A stretch of DNA of 64,000 nucleotides from Sternotherus odoratus (GCA_032164245.1 JAVMKO010000006.1:7021001-7085000); one strand, 5' to 3'. Counted from the stretch's first letter, positions 42,934-55,353 are shown. Program-made: numbers and translations. The notes: a model not told the origin generated them from the letters alone.

Positions 42934-43653
42934 TCACCTGGTCGCAGAGTGCAGTACTGCCGTGCCGAAGCTAGCGTCCTCTCTCGCCTGCTGGTGTATG
43001 GCATAGTGCGTGGTGAACGTGTGGACGGAGGACCACATCGCTGCCCTGCAGATCTCGAGAAGCGGAATCTGGGCCAGGAAGGCGGGGGACGTTGCCTGCG
43101 CCCTGGTGGAATGTGCAGACAAAGGTGGTGCCAGAACCTTTGCCAGTTCATAAGCCAGCTTAATGCATGAGGTGAGCCAGGAGGACAATCTCTGAGAGGA
43201 AACTGGCATACCCCTCATTCTCTCTGCCGTTGAAATAAACAACTGATTTGTTTTACGAAACGGTTTTGTGCGTTCTATGTAGAAGGCTAATGCCCTTCTA
43301 ACGTCCAGGGTATGAAGCGCACGTTCTCTGTCCGAGGCGTGTGGCTTAGGACAGAACACAGGTAAGAAAATGTCTTGGTTGATGTGGAAGGCAGTGACAA
43401 CCTTAGGTAGGAAGGACGGGTGGGGACTGCACTGTGGTGGAAACTGCATACGTGGGGGCATCCATGGGTGTCTGTGCCGTCCTGGAGTTTCAGGTCTGAG
43501 GTGGTATTCATGGTACTCTGGTGGACATGGTCTGGTAGCTGGGTGAACAGGCAAGGAGTGATGGGAGGAGTAGATATCCTCTTCATCATCATCATTCACA
43601 TTGCTGGATAAAGGAGGAGCTGATCTGGGTGGTGTGGTAAGTTGGCACGGCAC
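42934..43653 (-). pseudogene. In-frame fusion of ORF1 and recombinase C-terminus, DIRS copy C
   Basis: 239 codons open. The N-terminal 70 residues are ORF1-like (NVNDDDEEDIYSSHHSLPVH). From about 43430 it continues HPSFLPKVVTAFHINQDIF, SAHSTRAQATS and MWSSVHTFTTHY of the recombinase. The HxxR box and the tyrosine are kept, but the first catalytic arginine segment is deleted, so it cannot be a complete recombinase. The fusion results from the internal deletion. Confidence 0.75.
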
Positions 43654-44345
43654 CGAGCGTGCTGGAGTAAAGTGAAGATCTTCATGGCAGAGAAACTACC
43701 GAGCATCAGTACTGATAAGGGTGTGATCAGTGGTACCGATGCCTTTACTGCAGTTGTTGGTGCCAAGGCTTGTGCACTATGCGCTGTGGTGCCATAGACT
43801 GTAGCCGAGCTGCTCAGTGTCACATGTTTAAGCAGCACCAGCGGTACTGAGGCAAGGATGGTAGATTTCCCTGTAGTGCTTTTTTCTGAGCCAGCCCACT
43901 TAGGGTCTTTGGTTCACACGGTACCCGTGGTAACGGATGGTCCCACTACCTCAAAGGTGGACAGTCTTGGTGCAACTGCTACCAACGGGGTCTGACGGGT
44001 CAGGAAACGTTTCTTTTTGGCGGATTCCCAAGGAGGGGAAATTGGAGCAAGTTTCTTTGTTGCTGTTTTGGCGGAGTGCTCCGTCCTCTGATAGGGAATG
44101 GGGTACCTCTGTTGGATGCCACCATTGGAGATTCGGGCCAGGAGGGGTCTGTGATCCAGAGAAGTTCCATCATGGGGAGTTTTACCTGTTTACCCTTGCT
44201 CTCTCCTGGCATGAGCCTTGAGATTGTAGCAGTGGGAGCACTTTTGTGGTACGTGTGTCTTGCCAAGGCAGCGGACACACTGTGAGTGCCCATCAGACAC
44301 CAGGATTGAAGATCGGCAAGTGAGGCAACATTTAATACACGGGGA
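43654..44345 (-). pseudogene. ORF1 remnant with zinc-binding motif, DIRS copy C
   Basis: Near 44200-44340 one minus-strand frame reads CLTCRSSILVSDGHSQCVRC then LGKTHVPQKCSHCYNLKAH. This is the same Cys/His pattern as the ORF1 start of copy B. The rest is shifted between frames. Confidence 0.65.
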
Positions 44346-44758
44346 GCCGGGCGTGCCCCTTAGACTAGGGTTTTTCCTGTGAGGGTAACTATACTATACT
44401 AAGGGGTATCTGAAATAACGGAAACAAATTCCTAAGAATTTTATTTTAAAGAAAGAATAAATGGGGAAGAGGTAGGGTATTAAACCATTAACTAACATTC
44501 TAAAGTTAAGATAGACTAAAGATAAAGTTCAGAGGCACTGCCAAATGCTCTGTCTCAAGCCAAGCGCGGTAGAGAAGGAACTGAGGGAGGGTTGGTCGCA
44601 CAGTGCTATGTAACTGCCTGAGATAGTGCAAGACGGGGACAGCACATGTACGACCCAACCAGGCACGGCTACTGAAAATCTCCAATTACAAGTGCAGGGG
44701 TGCAGATTCACCTAAAGTGGAGCACGCACAAGGACACTCCTTGAAGAAGAATCTAAGG

Positions 44759-45276
44759 CAGGGGTCTCAAACATGCGGCCCGGGGGCCACATGCGGCCCG
44801 CAAAGCCCTTCCCTGCGGCCCACCAAGCTTCCTGGCGCCCCCCCTTTCCCCCCGGTCCCCCCATAGCAGTTTGCAGGATGGAGGGGCCAGAAGTGGAGGC
44901 TTCTCTGCTGCCTGGCTGGGCCGCGCGTGTTTCTAGCTCTGGACTTCCTAGATTGCTCTTGCTTTGTTTGCCAAACAGCTGTTGGTGGTGCCTAGCGCTT
45001 TCCAGGAGGGAATGGGGAGCTGCGTGCTCAGAGGAGGAGGTGGGGCAGGGGTGGGACCTCTTGGAAGGGGTGGAGTGGAGGCGGAGCCGGGGCAGCGAGG
45101 GCAGGGTGTGTGTCAGTGGTGCGGCCCTCGGGCCAGTGCACTAGTCCTCATGGAAGGGGTGGAGTGGGGGCACAGCCGGGGCAGCAAGGGTATGTGTGTG
45201 TGTCAGTGGTGCGGCCCTCGGGCCAGTGCACTAGTCCTCATGCGGCCCTCATGGTCATTTGAGTTTGAGACCCCTG
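44759..45276. mobile_element. Non-autonomous hAT element, CAGGGGTCTCAAA family, copy 1
   Basis: Ends CAGGGGTCTCAAACATGCGG and GAGTTTGAGACCCCTG. Perfect 8-bp duplication ATCTAAGG (44751-44758 and 45277-45284). It inserted directly beside the outer end of DIRS copy C. The 3' half contains about two tandem units with GTGCGGCCCTCGGGCCAGTG. 518 bp. Confidence 0.9.
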
Positions 45277-45654
45277 ATCTAAGGTTTCATGTGCCTGGTC
45301 TTAGATATCAGCCTTGTCATTTTATCAAGGGCTACTGGTCTCTGCCACTTTGTTTTACATTACTTCCTCTTGAACTTTTAACATATAGGAGCAGGAAAGC
45401 ACTAGAAGAAAAATCAGGCTAGGTCTACAAATTACTTTGGTATAATTTACGTCACTGAGGGGTGTGAATAATCCACACCCCTGAGTTATGTAAATTATAC
45501 CAACCTAAGCGCTCGTGTGGACAGTGCTATGTAGGCAGGAGAACTTCTCTCTCTGACATAGCTATCGCCTCTCACAGCGGCAGGAGTTATGAAGCAGACA
45601 GTAGAGCTCTTTTCCATCAGCTTAGGGCATCTTCACCCAAAGTGCTACGGCAAC

Positions 45655-46339
45655 TGTTAGGACTGGAAGACATTGTGACGGGCAATCACTAGCAAGTGTA
45701 GTTACGTTTCTAAGTCAACTCCAGGAGAGTGTATAATGGTGGTTGTAGAACGGTGCAGGGCCTAGCAGTAGAGAGCGCTCCCTCGGCCCCCCTCCTGTAA
45801 AGGGCACTAGGCCATAAACAATGCCCTCAAGGTAACGGCAACTCCTTATCTCTTGGGAAGATGAACTCAGTACACAGTCCTGTTACTGCTTGCCTTATTT
45901 TGTCTGCCTCCTGCTCTCTGCCCCTCTTTGCTATCTGTATGTGCTTGAAAGCAAATTCCTAGCTGTTTACCCAGTCTGTGTGAGAGCAAACGCATGGGGA
46001 ACTAATTGGGGAAACTAAGGTAGAAGTACGTAGTCATTGAGTGTAACCAATCAATTGTTGCTTGCAAATGAGATATGAATATGTATGAGATGCAAATGTG
46101 TGAGTGTACTTAAGCCTACTCCTGTGGGCTATCTTTGGGGCTTTCTTTCTTTCTTTCTCTTTCTTTCTTTCTTTCTTTCTTCCCGGCTAAGGCTCCGAAG
46201 AGTCGGGTACTCCTTCTGCGGTCGCGCTGATCTGATAAGTCCCCTCAGCGCTGAGGACCGGGACCTTCCAATAAACTCACCTACTTTATTTACTTAACCA
46301 CGTGTGTGTGCCTTGTCTCACAATATCCAAAGTACCTCA
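45655..46339 (+). mobile_element. Probable solo LTR inside a MITE
   Basis: Starts TGTTAGG, ends CCTCA, flanked by CAAC on both sides (45651-45654 and 46340-46343), consistent with a 4-bp target duplication. It contains an AATAAA signal at about 46270 and a CT-rich tract upstream. No internal retroviral sequence or second LTR is seen. An alternative border pair TGTGA...TCACA (45675-46321) has no matching flanks. The superfamily is not determined. Confidence 0.55.
46141..46181. repeat. (CTTT)n microsatellite
   Basis: About ten CTTT units with one interruption, inside the putative LTR. Confidence 0.9.
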
Positions 46340-46851
46340 CAACAGCGACGTAGCTGCATCAGTGCAGAAGCACTGCTGTAGCATCTCAGATCAGCATATC
46401 ACTGCTGTAAGACGGCAACTTTTATCTTCTACAGTAGTTGAAATAAAAAGGTTTACTTGGTTTATGTGACTAGTACAGCAAGAAATCTAATCTAGCCTAA
46501 GAAAACACCACAGAGTTGAATGAGAATTTAAGTTAGCTAAACACTTAGATAACATACTAGTCCACTTCATAACTACAGCAATCAAGTTACTGATGTATCG
46601 CCACTGGATCTAGATTTAATTGAAGAATGTAAATGAAGATTTACATAGTATCTATCATTTATGAGGTCATAAAAACATAGAACCCAATGGTGCAATTACT
46701 TTCCCATGTAATATTCTTAGTAGTAGTTCCACTGACTTTAGTGAAAACATCAGTGGAACTACTCATATGATTCAAATTACTCACATGTGCTAAACAGTTT
46801 GCAGAATCGTGTCCATAACCTGAACCATCAATTTTTAAGAACTGGTTAAAC

Positions 46852-46968
46852 AAACACCTGTCAGGGATGATCTCTGGGTATATTTAATCCTGCCACAGTG
46901 CAGAGGGCTGGACTCCTCTTGAGGTCCCTTCCAGCCTTATCTTTCTATGATTTATGATTCTATTAAAT
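46852..46968 (+). mobile_element. CR1 LINE 3' end
   Basis: Ends CTTCCAGCCTTATCTTTCTA then TGATTTATGATTCTATT, the sense 3' terminus of CR1 with its ATTCTATG-like tail. 5'-truncated. Confidence 0.8.
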
Positions 46969-48013
46969 CTTTACCACCAGTGTACCTGATAAATATAGTT
47001 TAGCACCTCAACACTAAGACTCCACAACAATTTCTTCTGTTGTCTAGCAAAAAATGAACAAACATACATTTCCCAGGCATGAGTTCTCCAAATCCCAAGC
47101 ATGGCTCTTCCCTACTCCCAACAGTCCTATGGCATAGTGGTAATCTGGAGAACAAGTGACTTCCTGTGCACTCCCAGGCCTCATCAGCTCAAACTTGATT
47201 AAAAAAAATTACGTCTGGGCATGCTTGCTAGACTATTAGACTGGCTAGGAAAACACATTTTAAGGCTTCTATTATTATATTTTTATTACCAAAGTACCTC
47301 TTTAAACTAAATGAAAACATTTAATAATCAAATGCATCTTACACTCACCTCCTAAAAAGACTTATCTACTCAGATCTCACTAGGACACATCAGTGTTATA
47401 TTGAGCTGCCACACAAGACCAATTAAAAACGGAACTTTCATTCTTAGAATGGATGGATGAGGCACAACATTCTCAGATGACCAAGTACATTTCTTAAGAG
47501 ACAAAATGCTGATAACCCTCTTACAGTAGAGGCTTTTAGGATCAGCCTTCATAGACCAGTGAAGACTCAGGAGGTTGGCTACCATAGACCACAGCAAGTA
47601 TGGCTAACAATGAACGTATGTATATAATTTTAACGTCTTCACAAATTCATAACATTCACTTATCAGTCTCATTCAAAGATGTTTAAGGAAAGGTTTGGAT
47701 ATGTATTTCTCTTTCCAGCAGATCTCTGTGTAGAATACATCAACCTCCACTCATACTTAAATCATCGTGGCTCTACTGTCAGAATGACAATAGCCAGACT
47801 GACTCCTCATACTCCTTCCCCTTCCAAGATCTCTTTAAACCTACCTACCTACTATTCTGCCAGTCAAGGACAAGATGATATTTTCTCTCGGATTTGAAGC
47901 AAGGGAACACCTCTCCTTATCTGACCAAGTGAGCCACTGACCACCAGTTCTAGAAATCCTCTGCCCTGCCCTCTTATGGTAAAGAATAGTGGCCAGGCAC
48001 TAAAACAAACTAA
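46969..48013 (-). other. DDHD1 intron segment, nothing recognised
   Basis: Non-coding, no identifiable repeat. Confidence 0.45.
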
Positions 48014-48294
48014 AGGCCGTGTCTGTAGGTACAGCGCTGCAGCAGTGCAGCACATCTGGTAAAGACGCCCTGCGCTAATGGGGGAGAACTCTCCCGTCAG
48101 CATTAAAAAAAAAACAAAAACCCCACCTCCGCAAATGGCATAAACTATGTTGGTGGGAGAAGTGCTCCTGCCGGCATAGCGCTGTGCACATGAACATTTA
48201 TGTTGGTGTAACTTAAGTCGCTCAGGGCAGAGGAATCTTCACACCCCTGAGCGACATACGTTTTGCTGACATAGGCTACATGCAGACATAGCCT
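48014..48294. mobile_element. Harbinger-like MITE with TAA duplication
   Basis: Ends AGGCCGTGTCTGTAGGTAC and ACATGCAGACATAGCCT are inverted. TAA flanks both sides (48011-48013 and 48295-48297), the trinucleotide duplication of PIF/Harbinger elements. Contains TTCACACCCCTGAGCGAC, shared with 45416-45654 in inverse. Confidence 0.78.
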
Positions 48295-48544
48295 TAAAAT
48301 CTTGTGCTTCTGTGCCTAGTTAGAGCAGTGCCTGGGAAAAGTTTGTCTTTTGCATGTTAAAGTTTAATGAACAGGGCACATCCACACTATCAAAATAAAT
48401 GGCCCCAGAGAAAAGCATATCTCACACTGAAGACTCTGTTGTCATTTATAACTACTTGAATAAATGTCAGCAGAGTCCTGATATGTCTATTACAGCCTCA
48501 TATCAACTTCAGAGTCACTATTGTACATATAATAAAGCACTCAC

Positions 48545-48692
48545 ATAGCTGTGTTTTTGATGATTCTTCCTTGGTCCATTTTCTGCCCAATACCATGCAC
48601 AACAAACACAATGTGAGTAGTTTGCGATGGCTTGTCTTCTAATGTAGCTTCTTCCACATAGCCTCTATGAAGCCTTGTTCCACTACTTGAAG
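48545..48692 (-). CDS. DDHD1: DDHD1 exon with the HGIGQ segment
   Basis: A 148-nt exon with acceptor TTTTCTACAG and donor AT|GTGAGT. It encodes SSSGTRLHRGYVEEATLEDK, then TTHIVFVVHGIGQKMDQGRI and IKNTAM. Split Ala codon (G|CT) at the start and split Met (AT|G) at the end. HGIGQ lies at the entry to the alpha/beta-hydrolase fold of DDHD-family lipases. The following intron is 16.6 kb and holds most of the repeats here. Confidence 0.95.
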
Positions 48693-51600
48693 CTGTAGAA
48701 AACACAACATTATCGTGGATCACAATTATATTCCATAAAGTATGACACTTCCATATGCACAGACAGAAGAGGTGCCTGCTTCAAACCAGAACATTACAAA
48801 TTATATTTTGCAAATAAAATACATTTTCAAAAATCAGCATACACAATGCTGAGATTTTCAGTGTCCTAAGACATCTGGATAAACAATTTCCATGACCCCT
48901 ATCAGCCACCTATGGATTTACATTTCATTTCCACTGAGGATTTTGCTAATTTCATAGCTGTTTTGGAAAATAACCTTAAAGCAGCTTAATAATGAACTAT
49001 ACATTTTGTAGTACAGATAACTTTCTATATGCTTAAGTTATTAATCATTCAATTTTCTCAGTTCCACAGCATTCCTTCAGTGGCCAGTGTACTTGTAAAG
49101 ATTCTTGGCAAGATTATTTCTAAACAATGGGTGAGAAAACATCATCAACATAACTGATACACAACTCTCTCTTTTCTCCTTGAATAAAACTGGTCCTAAA
49201 AAGCTCAATAGGACCATTTTCCATCCAAATTGAAACACTTGACAAGATTTTGCTCACATTTTTTTCCAGGAGAAAACATATGGAAAAAAATCCTCCGAGA
49301 ATGCTGAAATGCCTTGTTTCAACATTTTTTGGAATGAAACTTAAAATTTTTGGTTTGAATTTTATTTTGTTTTATTATATGATATAAAATAAAAAATAAA
49401 TCAAAATAAAATGAGATAAAAACATTTTGAGCAAACAATTTTTCCCCAAAACTTTTTTCAGAGAGAATTTCAAAATTTTGGGAGTTTGTTCTGCAGAGGA
49501 ATGAAAATGTGTTTAAAAACCTTGAAATCCTTTGTGAAATAAGCGTCTTCTCTACACAGCCCTACCCAGGAACTCTGCAAGCTCTGTCTATGGTCTGAAA
49601 AAATGCCTGGATTACAATGCCAGATGGATACATCAAAGCTATCTCATCTTCAGCTTTTGGAAGACCTATGTCTTGTTTTGGGTATCAGAGATTAATAAGC
49701 AGAGCCATTAAAGTGGAATGAGTCTGTATAAACATGATTGGTTCCAATACAGTGAGTAATTTTAAGACTACATACTCTCTTTTTACTAGGACTTCTACAC
49801 AAAATCACATCTGATGGGATATGCAAGTTTCCTCCCCAGCCTCTGTTATGCCATTTGTACCCATGGAGTCTTTATTCTGTGGCTCTCTCACAACAGCAAC
49901 ATGTCCTTTGCATCTCAAAAGCCTCATTTATTGTAATTTTTTCTTTGAAGGGCTCTCACCAGAGCTGCTCCATTGCTTCCTTGCAATGGCAAAATGCTGA
50001 TTGGTTTTAGCTAACACAACCATATTATGCTGACCTTGTATGTTATATATGGGCTGCCTGCAAAGAGGTGGACTGACTTTAGATTGGCACAACTGATCTT
50101 TGAAATTCTTATATTTGACAACTCCTTCTCCAGGCTAACACTGATCATTATCCACTGTATCTTCCTCAAAAATCTTTAAAGATCATCACATTTTGAGCTG
50201 ACAAGTGATATGCTGGACTTTATGGTATAGAACACAGACAAACCCCTATAAAATCCAGCTCACTCTCTATCACCTCAGGGACTATAACCCCCCCTTCTAA
50301 TTCCCTTTCAGCGCTATCTATATCTATATAAAAGCAAACCCCCTTCATTCGGTTCTATGTGTTTGTATTTTAGCAGGGTATTTTACTACATTCCCGTATG
50401 TAGCTTTCTTTTCTTGTACAATGTTGTGTGGTATGGAAACAGGGCAGGAGCTGTTCCTGTGTTCTCTCCACAGGAGGCAGGGAAAGGCCAGGCAGATAGG
50501 CTGGAAAAGTCTAATAACCATTTGAGCGCACACTGGACCTTGCAGAACTTGGAACTGAACCTGTTATTCCTCAGTCTCAACATTCCTTTGCTGTCTAGCA
50601 AACGGCGGTGAAACCAATCGGCCAAGTGTGTCTCTATCCCTGTCTTGGGGCAGGTCTATATAGAAGAGAGATGCCTTGTATCGCTACCAGTTACTCCATC
50701 GGTTCAAGTGATAGAGGATTGTGCTGTGAATCTGATTGTCCCTTTTTTCAATCAATTTTTTTTAAAAAAAGCATATGAAATTACAGTAAAAACCCTATAT
50801 TAGAAGGATGGATAGTCTTCTCATTGAATGGAAGCTATGTCCAGTCTCATCATTCAATGTGAGGGCCTATGGATTATTTACTGTACACCATCCAAAACCA
50901 ACACCTAGTACAGAATTATTTAATTTCCCCAAGAATTATGGTGTTCTCAGCACAGCATCCTAGTTCATTAATGTTTCTAAAGAACTATCTTCACAACTGC
51001 TGTGAAGGGTGGGGATATTATTATCCCAATACTATACTTGAGGGACTGAGGCACAGAGACTAAGGCCAAAATTGTCAACTAGTTTTGGTTGCCCAGAGAT
51101 GCTTAGGGTCTGATTTTTCAGTGTTCTTAGCATTTTGTAGCACTTCATGTGTTCAGAGCAGAGCTCCCACTGTCCTGAGTTGTAGTAAGGGACATTCAGC
51201 CCTTTTGTAAATCAGACCCCAGACACCCAGAAAATGAGGACACCTGTGCACATTTTGGTTTAGTGACTTGCTCAGCATCATATAAGACCTCTGTGGCAGG
51301 GGCAGGGATGGACTCCAACTATCCAGGGCAGCATTCAACTGCCTCTACCTTTCTCTTTGTGCAATTCCCGGCTTCACTCACTACACATCTTTCAACTTCT
51401 GCAGCAAAATGAGACAGGGTACTACAGACAAAACCCTTCTTTGCTATAGAACCCTAACTCATCACCAGAGCAGGCACATTCTGTGCAGTGAATGAGGCAG
51501 GGCTTCAGTGGAAAAAGACAGTTCATGATCATGTAATTAAAGACCATTGTAATGGCTGCATACTTCTTCTTCTTATCCTCTTCGCTACTGGGGGGGTCGA

Positions 51601-51920
51601 ATTAAGGTTGCACAGACAACATTAATTCTGGCATTTCTTAGCTTTGGAATGATTGACTTTGTAACCTTAATGTACTTTTTTAAGTTATAGGAAACGATCA
51701 GTTATCTGGTAATAAACTGCAGCAAAGTGTTTTATTCTTAATTACAAATGTACATTACAACCTAAGAGTGCCTTTGAGTTATTTTCCCACAAGAGTGCAA
51801 TGACAAAAATTAACTTGAAATTATGGATAGAACCTGGAACTTTCTTCTCACTGCATTAAAAAACAAACTATCAAAGCAATAATCTTTACAAAATTATTTA
51901 CAAATGCTGAGAAGTATTAC
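48693..51920 (-). other. DDHD1 intron, 3.2 kb
   Basis: Non-coding. A MIR-like relic lies at 51003-51330. An AT-rich imperfect inverted repeat is near 49355-49435 (TTTTATTTTGTTTTATTAT and AAATCAAAATAAAAT). No exon seen. Confidence 0.55.
51003..51330 (-). repeat. MIR-like SINE, apparently interrupted
   Basis: GGATATTATTATCCCAATAC and GGGACTGAGGCACAGAGACT at the left, GTGACTTGCTCAGCATCAT and GTGGCAGGGGCAGGGATGGA at the right, are consecutive parts of a MIR-like sequence. About 200 bases of other sequence lie between them. Strand assignment is tentative. Confidence 0.45.
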
Positions 51921-52049
51921 CTTTGGAAAATCCCAACTTTTGCGTAACAGTTCTTGCAATTTTAGATGTCGTTGCATCACTGTAAAGATACACTTCATCT
52001 ACACTGTGCCAGTCCACGTGGTTGCGACTCAACTTGAAACTATGAACAG
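51921..52049 (-). CDS. DDHD1: DDHD1 exon
   Basis: A 129-nt exon with acceptor TTGCTACAG and donor AAAG|GTAATA. It encodes VHSFKLSRNHVDWHSVDEVY then LYSDATTSKIARTVTQKLGF and SK. It begins with two bases of a split Ala codon and ends with G of the next split Ala, both matching the neighbours. Near-identical to vertebrate DDHD1 just upstream of the lipase region. The preceding constitutive exon is not in the window. Confidence 0.95.
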
Positions 52050-53672
52050 CTGTAGCAAAAAGGAACAAACCTTTAATTTAGAAGTGTTAAAAAAAATATG
52101 GCTTTAAAAAGCCAGGTAAGAGAGAGATGCACAAAGGTCTGACTGAACTCTAGATTTCAATTTAAGTTCATTTATAAAGGTAAATATTTCTTCTTAGCTT
52201 TATATTTTGGATCTACTAGCCAATATCAACCGGGTAGTTCCTTTTGGGAATCCTCCCACACCCCTTTTTTGGGGGGGGGAAGGGGGAGTAGGGAGGAGAG
52301 GCTCCCTAATGGAGAATACCCTTAGATGAAAGGAAAACATGAATGCTCACTCTCTCTCTCTCACACACACACACAAATTCTGCCAAACTGCCCAAGACCA
52401 AAAAGGAAAATGGAGATCTACATCCACAAGGTGAAAGTGTCTGCCGAAAGCCCTACCACTGAGACACCAGGGGGTCTGTGATGGATGCATCTCCCAAAAT
52501 AATGCTTAAGTTGACACAGTGGTAGGTGTACACTTGTGCCCATAATGTTACATTTGTGCCATCTTTTTGTTCTGTTTGTACAGTTCTTAGGCACTACGGG
52601 GTAGTACAAACAAATAATGGTAACGATGAACATTCTTTCAGGGCTCCATTACAAGCAATGGATGTTAACACATGCAGTCACTTTGGGGACCATATCGTAC
52701 TAAGTTTATGAACGTTTTATGTATATTGTAAGCTAGTGATTGTAAGCTATTCTATTGGTTGTGGGGGGGAGTTACCACCATTCCTCCAAGAATGACAAAT
52801 AGTGGGTGTGAAGGGGTGATTACTTGAGTCCCTGAGATTATAAAAAGCTTCAGAGGAGTACCGACCCCTAGGGGTTTGCATATACTAGTTCAAACTGTTT
52901 TTTCCAGAGACTCAAAGAAAAGACGTTAGATATAAAAATCTGATCTTGAACTGACATGGATCATCTTTTTGCAGACAGGATTTTGGGTCTTAGGGAGAAC
53001 CCAACCCTCGCTGAAAGGCTTAGGGTTACGAGGGCCTCATGAGATAGAAAACATACCAGGATCCACCTAAGCGTACAGAAAGCAATAAAAGTTCCTATAT
53101 GCTTTCTCTGTAATGCTTTTAACCTAAGAATACATGTAGTTTGCTTTGTGAAAGCTGGTTGGTAATTAGTATACATCATTGCAGCCTTTGGGGAAAGGTT
53201 AACCATAGTTGCTGGAGTCTGGACCTGGGTCAGATTTGCTGGGGAAATCATAGTGAGATACAGTGGGATTGCACCCTAAGTCTGGAGGGGAAGACAGACA
53301 TGGGTCTCAGTCAGAGAGGTGACAGCTAGGAAGCCCAAAACCTTGATGAAGACTGAAGGGTAGGAGGTGGTGATCAAAGATGCAGTTAACCCAGGAACTG
53401 GGACATACATAGAGGCAGTTTTGACAGTGGGGAATGGCCAGCGAAGAGCCAACAGCAGTGAAAGCAAGTACTAGAGAAGGGAAAAGCACAGAGAAAAGTC
53501 TCAGCCTTTTCAAGACAGGAACAGCAAAAAATGAGATGGTAAAATGCCGAAAAAAAAGTCGTCTAATTGAGATCTACAGAGAAAGGCGACTCATCTCTGA
53601 AGGAAGGACAAAGACATAACTAGTCAACTTGCTATACTCGGGAGGACCAGAAAAAAGAATGATGGTCCAGGA
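52050..53672 (-). other. DDHD1 intron segment; possible degraded LTR-like sequence
   Basis: Around 52740-53130 there is TATAAAA at about 52839 and AATAAA at about 53085, spaced like an LTR, but no defined ends or target duplication. Nothing else recognised. Confidence 0.3.
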
Positions 53673-53999
53673 CAGTGGTGAGCAACCTGCGGCTCACATG
53701 CAGCCCGTCAGGGTAATCTGACTGCGCGCTGCCAGACATTTTGCGGACTTTGACCCTCTGCAGGCATGGCTGCCTGCGGCTCCAAGTGGCCGCTGTGCGC
53801 CGTTCATGGCTAATGGGAGCTGTGAGAAGCGGTGGCCAGCACGTCCCTGTGGCCTCCCGCAGCTCTCATTGGCCGGGGACAGTGGGAACTGCGGGGGGGG
53901 GGCTGTGCCTGGGGACGGTCAACATCAGCAAAATGTCTCATGGCCCACAATCCGATTACGCTGATGGGCTGCATGCGACCCACAGGTTGCCCACCACTG
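53673..53999. mobile_element. Non-autonomous hAT element
   Basis: Ends CAGTGGTGAGCAACCTGCGG and CAGGTTGCCCACCACTG. Flanks GTCCAGGA (53665-53672) and GTCTAGGA (54000-54007) match at 7 of 8. 327 bp, GC-rich, non-coding. Confidence 0.85.
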
Positions 54000-54007
54000 G
54001 TCTAGGA

Positions 54008-55216
54008 TCACAGGGAACATCCAGTCCATTGTCAGAGTTCAGCAGGTGTGGGAAATCTTGGTGACACTAGAAGGGATCAGGGAAGAGGCTGACAGAGACA
54101 GCAGTCGTGTTCCATCCAGATGGAATGAACCCCTGCAGCAGAAATGCCGGACAGATCTACAGTTAGAGCAAGAGAAGCAGGATGGGGACACAGTGTGTCT
54201 GGAAACCCAGCTGCCTGTCAACAGGGGGAGAGAGAGAGAGTGAGAGCGAGCAGATTGGGAGAAGCAACATCAGCAAAAGAGGGAGAGAAGGACAAGGAAT
54301 GTCAACATTAGCTTGAAATGTGCCAGGTGGAACCAGACCCCCACATACCCAGTGGGTGGCACAGACGCCAAATTATTTCCTCACTTTAGAGAAGAGGATG
54401 GTATAAATGTGTTTCAAATGCTTTTGAAATGGGATATGAATTGAAAGGTGGGGCAGAAGGACATGGTATGGTGTCTGGCTCCACTACTGTCAGGGAAGGC
54501 CTTAGACACTGTATAAACATGCTTTCTTGCAAAAGTTTAAATTGATCCCTCTCCTTCACAGGTACAGAAGTTCAGAAAACAGGGGATACGAACTATGGTA
54601 AGGTTGCAACTTGGATTAGGGGTTACATCAGAAAATGGAGAACTGGTTGTGAGGTGTGCAAGTGATTGATTTCCTTGTGTACACCAGGGATTTAGACTAT
54701 TGTGTTGGTATACAGAAGGGTGAAATCAGAGTTAATTCAAGCCTAGAAAAGCCCTACGTCTTACAGGTCCTATTTAAGGAAGATACATTTTTCTGGAGAG
54801 ACAAAAACAATGGTCCTATGCCAAACAAGCACAATTTAGCAATGTCATCAGCCCTCAACAAAGAGCCTGGCAAAGCAGGTTTTGTATGATAGGTGAAGAG
54901 GTGTCCGCTGTTTCCTATTTGAGGCCACTGAAGAGGATTTCTTTCTGCTCTCATGAATTCACTGAGGGAAAGGTTGAACTATTATGCCTTGAACAGTTGA
55001 CTTAAACTTTGAAGTGTAATTACATTACAAAACAGCTACACAGATATGAGCATTCAAAAGCCATGCAGCAGGAATGGGTATGGTCTCGCTGTCAGGGTCT
55101 GTGGACCTAATACCATATGGTGATAAAGCAAGTCAGCACAAAGGGCAGCAATGAATTAAAAGAGGATGAAAACACCCATGATACAAAACTGCTTCACAGA
55201 CAAATAAGTGAAACTA
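54008..55216 (-). other. DDHD1 intron segment, nothing recognised
   Basis: Non-coding. Purine-rich near 54220-54300. No exon or repeat identified. Confidence 0.4.
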
Positions 55217-55353
55217 CCGTGTTTCCCCGAAAATAAGACAGTGTCTTATATTAATTTTTGCTCCCAAAATTACATTACATTATATTACAGCGAGAGGCAA
55301 AACTGGAAGTACGTCTTATTTTCGGGGGATGTCTTACTTTCGGGGAAACAGGG
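55217..55353. mobile_element. Tc1/mariner-like MITE
   Basis: Ends CCGTGTTTCCCCGAAAATAA and CTTTCGGGGAAACAGGG are inverted over about 22 bases. Flanked by TA (55215-55216 and 55354-55355). A second inner inverted copy (GTCTTATTTTCGGGGG) is present. 137 bp. Confidence 0.8.

Larger units (their letters stand above)
42712..44750 (-). mobile_element. Internally deleted DIRS element (copy C)
   Basis: A 2-kb derivative on the minus strand: shortened 3' ITR and ICR (42712-42890), C-terminal half of the recombinase, then ORF1 remnants with a zinc-binding start near 44200-44340. RT and RNase H are missing. The outer end is near TTGAAGAAGAA (44740-44750). A third lineage, different from A/B and D. Confidence 0.8.
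45416..46430. mobile_element. Harbinger-like MITE split by an LTR
   Basis: Left part 45416-45654 starts AGGCTAGGTCTAC and has an internal hairpin (GGTATAATTTACGTC versus GTAAATTATACC). The right part from 46344 (AGCGACGTAGCTGCATC) continues after the LTR. The right end is decayed and its position approximate. Confidence 0.55.

Noticed and set aside
50690..50770. GGTTCAAGTGATAGAGG resembling a tRNA B box
   Set aside because: No A box at proper spacing and no cloverleaf; at most a SINE relic.
52740..53130. LTR with TATAAAA and AATAAA
   Set aside because: No TG...CA borders, target duplication or internal sequence could be found; kept only as a remark.
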